Assembly: GCA_021793115.1 (NCBI GenBank)
Contig: JAJYTJ010000213.1
Coordinates: 1 to 5,413 of the forward strand
Reading direction: 5' to 3'
DNA length: 5,413 bases
Origin: Actinomycetes bacterium
Lineage (GTDB): Bacteria; Actinomycetota; Actinomycetes; Actinomycetales; Cellulomonadaceae
Part shown: positions 3,637-5,413 of the stretch, piece after piece
Layout of the letters: each line of letters opens with the position of its first letter
Position numbering within the stretch: position 1 is the first letter of the stretch
Translations under genes and position numbers: made by a program
Notes under the pieces: generated by a model
The model's input: the letters and a program-made list of their open reading frames with translations, nothing else
Databases searched by the model: none
Told to the model about the DNA's origin: nothing

Positions 3637-5413
3637 GACCGCCGCCGCGACCTCCGCGGCCACACGGTCGCCGAGCGCCCGCCGGCCGGCACGGTCCACG
3701 CGCACCTCGACCACGGCGACGCCCGTCCCGGGCGCCGCGAGCGCCGGCAGCAGGCCGTCCACGTCGGTGACGCGGGTGTGCCGCACGCCGTAGCCGGCGC
3801 ACAGCGCGGCCAGGTCCGCACCGTGCGGCGTGCCGAAGACGCGCTCGAACGTCGCGGCGTCGTCGAGCCCGCCGGGCTCGAGCGTGGCGAAGATCGAGCC
3901 GCCGTCGTCGTTCGCGACGACGATCTGCAGGTCCGCCGGCGGTTCGGCCGGCCCGCGCAGCAGGCCGCCGACGTCGTGCAGGAACGTGAGGTCACCCAGG
4001 TAGGCCCGCACGCGGCGCTCCGGCAGCCCGAGCGCCACGCCGGTCGCCGTCGAGACGAGGCCGTCGATGCCGGCCAGCCCGCGGTTGGCCACGACGAGCG
4101 GCGGCGCGTCCCACGCGGCGACCAGGTCGAGGTCGCGGGCCGCGTTCGACGAGCCGACGACGATGACGTCCGACGGCTCGCTGACCCGCGCGACCGCGCG
4201 CGCGAGCGCCGGCCCGGTCACGCGGGCGCTGGAGCGCGACCGGCGCGTGCCGGGCGCGCCCGGCGTGACGTCGAACATCCGGTCGAGCGCCGCGCGGGCC
4301 GCGGCGTCGGCCGCGCGCCAGGACTCCGTCCACCCCTCGGGCGAGCCGATGCGGCGGAGGCTGGCGGGCACGTCGAGGAGCACCTCCGCGGCGTTGCGCG
4401 CCGCGTCGGGCCAGCGCGCGCCGCGGGGCGCCACGACGACGACCTCGACGCCCGGGTCGGCCAGCAACCGGCTCACCTGGCGGCTGAGCGTGGGCCGGCC
4501 GAAGACGACCACGCGCTGGACGGCACCGCCCAGGCGCTCGTCGTCCAGCAGGTGGCGGTAGGCGGTCACGGCCTGCGGGCCGCCGCGGGCACCCGACGAC
4601 GGCTCGGCCAGGAGCGGCCACCCGGTCGCCTCGGCGAGGCGGCGCGCACCCGGGCCGGCACCGTCCCCCGCCACGACGACCGCGGGCTGCGCGCGGCGGC
4701 CACGGCGCCGGCGGTTCGGCTCGGCGGGGGCGACCACCGGGGTGGTGCCCGTCGCGGGGGCCGCCGCGGCCTGCGCGGGCGGCACGCGCTCGGCCGTCCA
4801 GCGGGGCTCGACGAGCGTCAGGCCGGCCGTCTCCGGGGCCGGCCAGGGCTCGTCGTCGACCGGGACCAGCGGCTCGCGGAAGGCGAGGTTGAGCTGGACG
4901 GGTCCGGGCGCGCCGGTCCGAGCACCCAGGGCGGCGGCGAGCGCACGCGCGACGACCGAGCGGACGTCCCGGGCCTCGCCCGGGAGCCCCGCCGGGGCGG
5001 GGACGTCGATCGACAGCCGCACCGCCGAGCCGAAGATCCCCGGCTGCTCCGTGGTCTGGTTGGCGCCGGTGCCGCGCAGTTCGTGCGGCCGGTCGGCCGA
5101 CAGCACGACGAGCGGGAGGCCCGCGTGGTCGGCCTCGAGCACCGCCGGGTGCAGGTTGGCCACCGCGGTGCCCGACGTGGTCACCACGGCCACCGGCACC
5201 GGCGACTCGGTCGCGGCGGCGGCGCGCGCGAGCCCGAGCGCCAGGAAGCCGGCCGACCGCTCGTCGACCCGCACGTGCAGCCGCAGCGCAGGCGCGCCCT
5301 CGGGGCGCTGCGCGTGGGCGGCGTCGGCGAGGGCGAGCGCGAGCGGCGCGCTGCGGCTGCCGGGCGCGAGCACGACGTCCCGCACACCGAGGGCCGCCAG
5401 CGACTGCACGAGC
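3619..5413 (-). CDS. menD: MenD, SEPHCHC synthase (5' end outside the window)
   Basis: MenD is the thiamine-diphosphate enzyme that joins isochorismate and 2-oxoglutarate to give 2-succinyl-5-enolpyruvyl-6-hydroxy-3-cyclohexene-1-carboxylate (SEPHCHC), the step after isochorismate synthase in menaquinone synthesis. At least 597 residues are visible. Counting from the GTG codon at 5409: APGSRSAPL (15-23), VDERSAG with the expected cofactor-activating Glu50, TTSGTAVANLHPAV (77-90), ADRPHELRGTGANQTTEQPG (105-124), central-domain VVVAGDG (244-250), NRGLAGIDGLVSTATG (442-457), cofactor/Mg-binding GDLTFLHD (472-479) and NDDGGSIF (500-507). The reading frame stays open to the window edge (Leu-Val precede the first Gln), and family members have some 15-20 residues before this point, so GTG at 5409 is most likely an internal Val and the true start lies outside. 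An Ala/Pro linker with a basic NRRRRGRR patch (232-239) separates the first two domains. The stop codon lies in a hairpin. Confidence 0.96.
   Translation of the reverse strand, partial: LVQSLAALGVRDVVLAPGSRSAPLALALADAAHAQRPEGAPALRLHVRVDERSAGFLALGLARAAAATESPVPVAVVTTSGTAVANLHPAVLEADHAGLPLVVLSADRPHELRGTGANQTTEQPGIFGSAVRLSIDVPAPAGLPGEARDVRSVVARALAAALGARTGAPGPVQLNLAFREPLVPVDDEPWPAPETAGLTLVEPRWTAERVPPAQAAAAPATGTTPVVAPAEPNRRRRGRRAQPAVVVAGDGAGPGARRLAEATGWPLLAEPSSGARGGPQAVTAYRHLLDDERLGGAVQRVVVFGRPTLSRQVSRLLADPGVEVVVVAPRGARWPDAARNAAEVLLDVPASLRRIGSPEGWTESWRAADAAARAALDRMFDVTPGAPGTRRSRSSARVTGPALARAVARVSEPSDVIVVGSSNAARDLDLVAAWDAPPLVVANRGLAGIDGLVSTATGVALGLPERRVRAYLGDLTFLHDVGGLLRGPAEPPADLQIVVANDDGGSIFATLEPGGLDDAATFERVFGTPHGADLAALCAGYGVRHTRVTDVDGLLPALAAPGTGVAVVEVRVDRAGRRALGDRVAAEVAAAVGAALS

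Noticed and set aside
5407..5409. GTG at 5409 as the menD start
   Set aside because: The frame stays open to the window edge with Leu-Val before it, and MenD proteins normally have a further N-terminal helix before the GVRDVVLAPGSRS segment, so the codon is most likely an internal Val.

Overview
The window comes from a very G+C-rich genome (roughly three-quarters G+C by eye, with third codon positions almost all G or C). The protein families and promoter style point to a high-GC actinobacterium. A Cellulomonas-like member of the Micrococcales is my best guess, but the genus is an inference and cannot be proved from this window alone.

Layout: (1) Positions 1-127 form a non-coding leader with five G-runs in a near-perfect heptamer array (a strong G-quadruplex candidate) and a -10 element placed for a leaderless mRNA. 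(2) Positions 128-1462 (+) encode a complete isochorismate synthase (MenF/EntC family). (3) Positions 1463-1533 are a short convergent intergenic stretch with two hairpins, one a long imperfect palindrome that can serve as a two-way terminator. (4) Positions 1534-3525 (-) encode a membrane-anchored HtrA/DegP-type serine protease with a PDZ domain and a long repeat-rich cytoplasmic N-terminal region. (5) Positions 3526-3618 are a 93-base spacer holding the protease ribosome binding site, a perfect GCCATG-N6-CATGGC inverted repeat and a hairpin overlapping the preceding stop codon. (6) Positions 3619 to the right edge (-) encode MenD, which lacks only its extreme N-terminus because it runs off the window.

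How the genes relate: isochorismate synthase and MenD catalyse consecutive steps at the start of menaquinone biosynthesis (chorismate to isochorismate to SEPHCHC). They are encoded on opposite strands, with the protease gene between them and co-directional with menD. The protease has no evident part in menaquinone synthesis. It looks like an extracytoplasmic quality-control or stress protease with all catalytic residues intact.

I see no mobile element, CRISPR array, tRNA or rRNA, and no convincing undescribed multi-gene system. The unusual material is small-scale: the G-run array before a leaderless menF, recent in-frame tandem duplications in the protease N-terminus that repeat a DT-x-P-[I/L] motif, and inverted repeats around the gene junctions.
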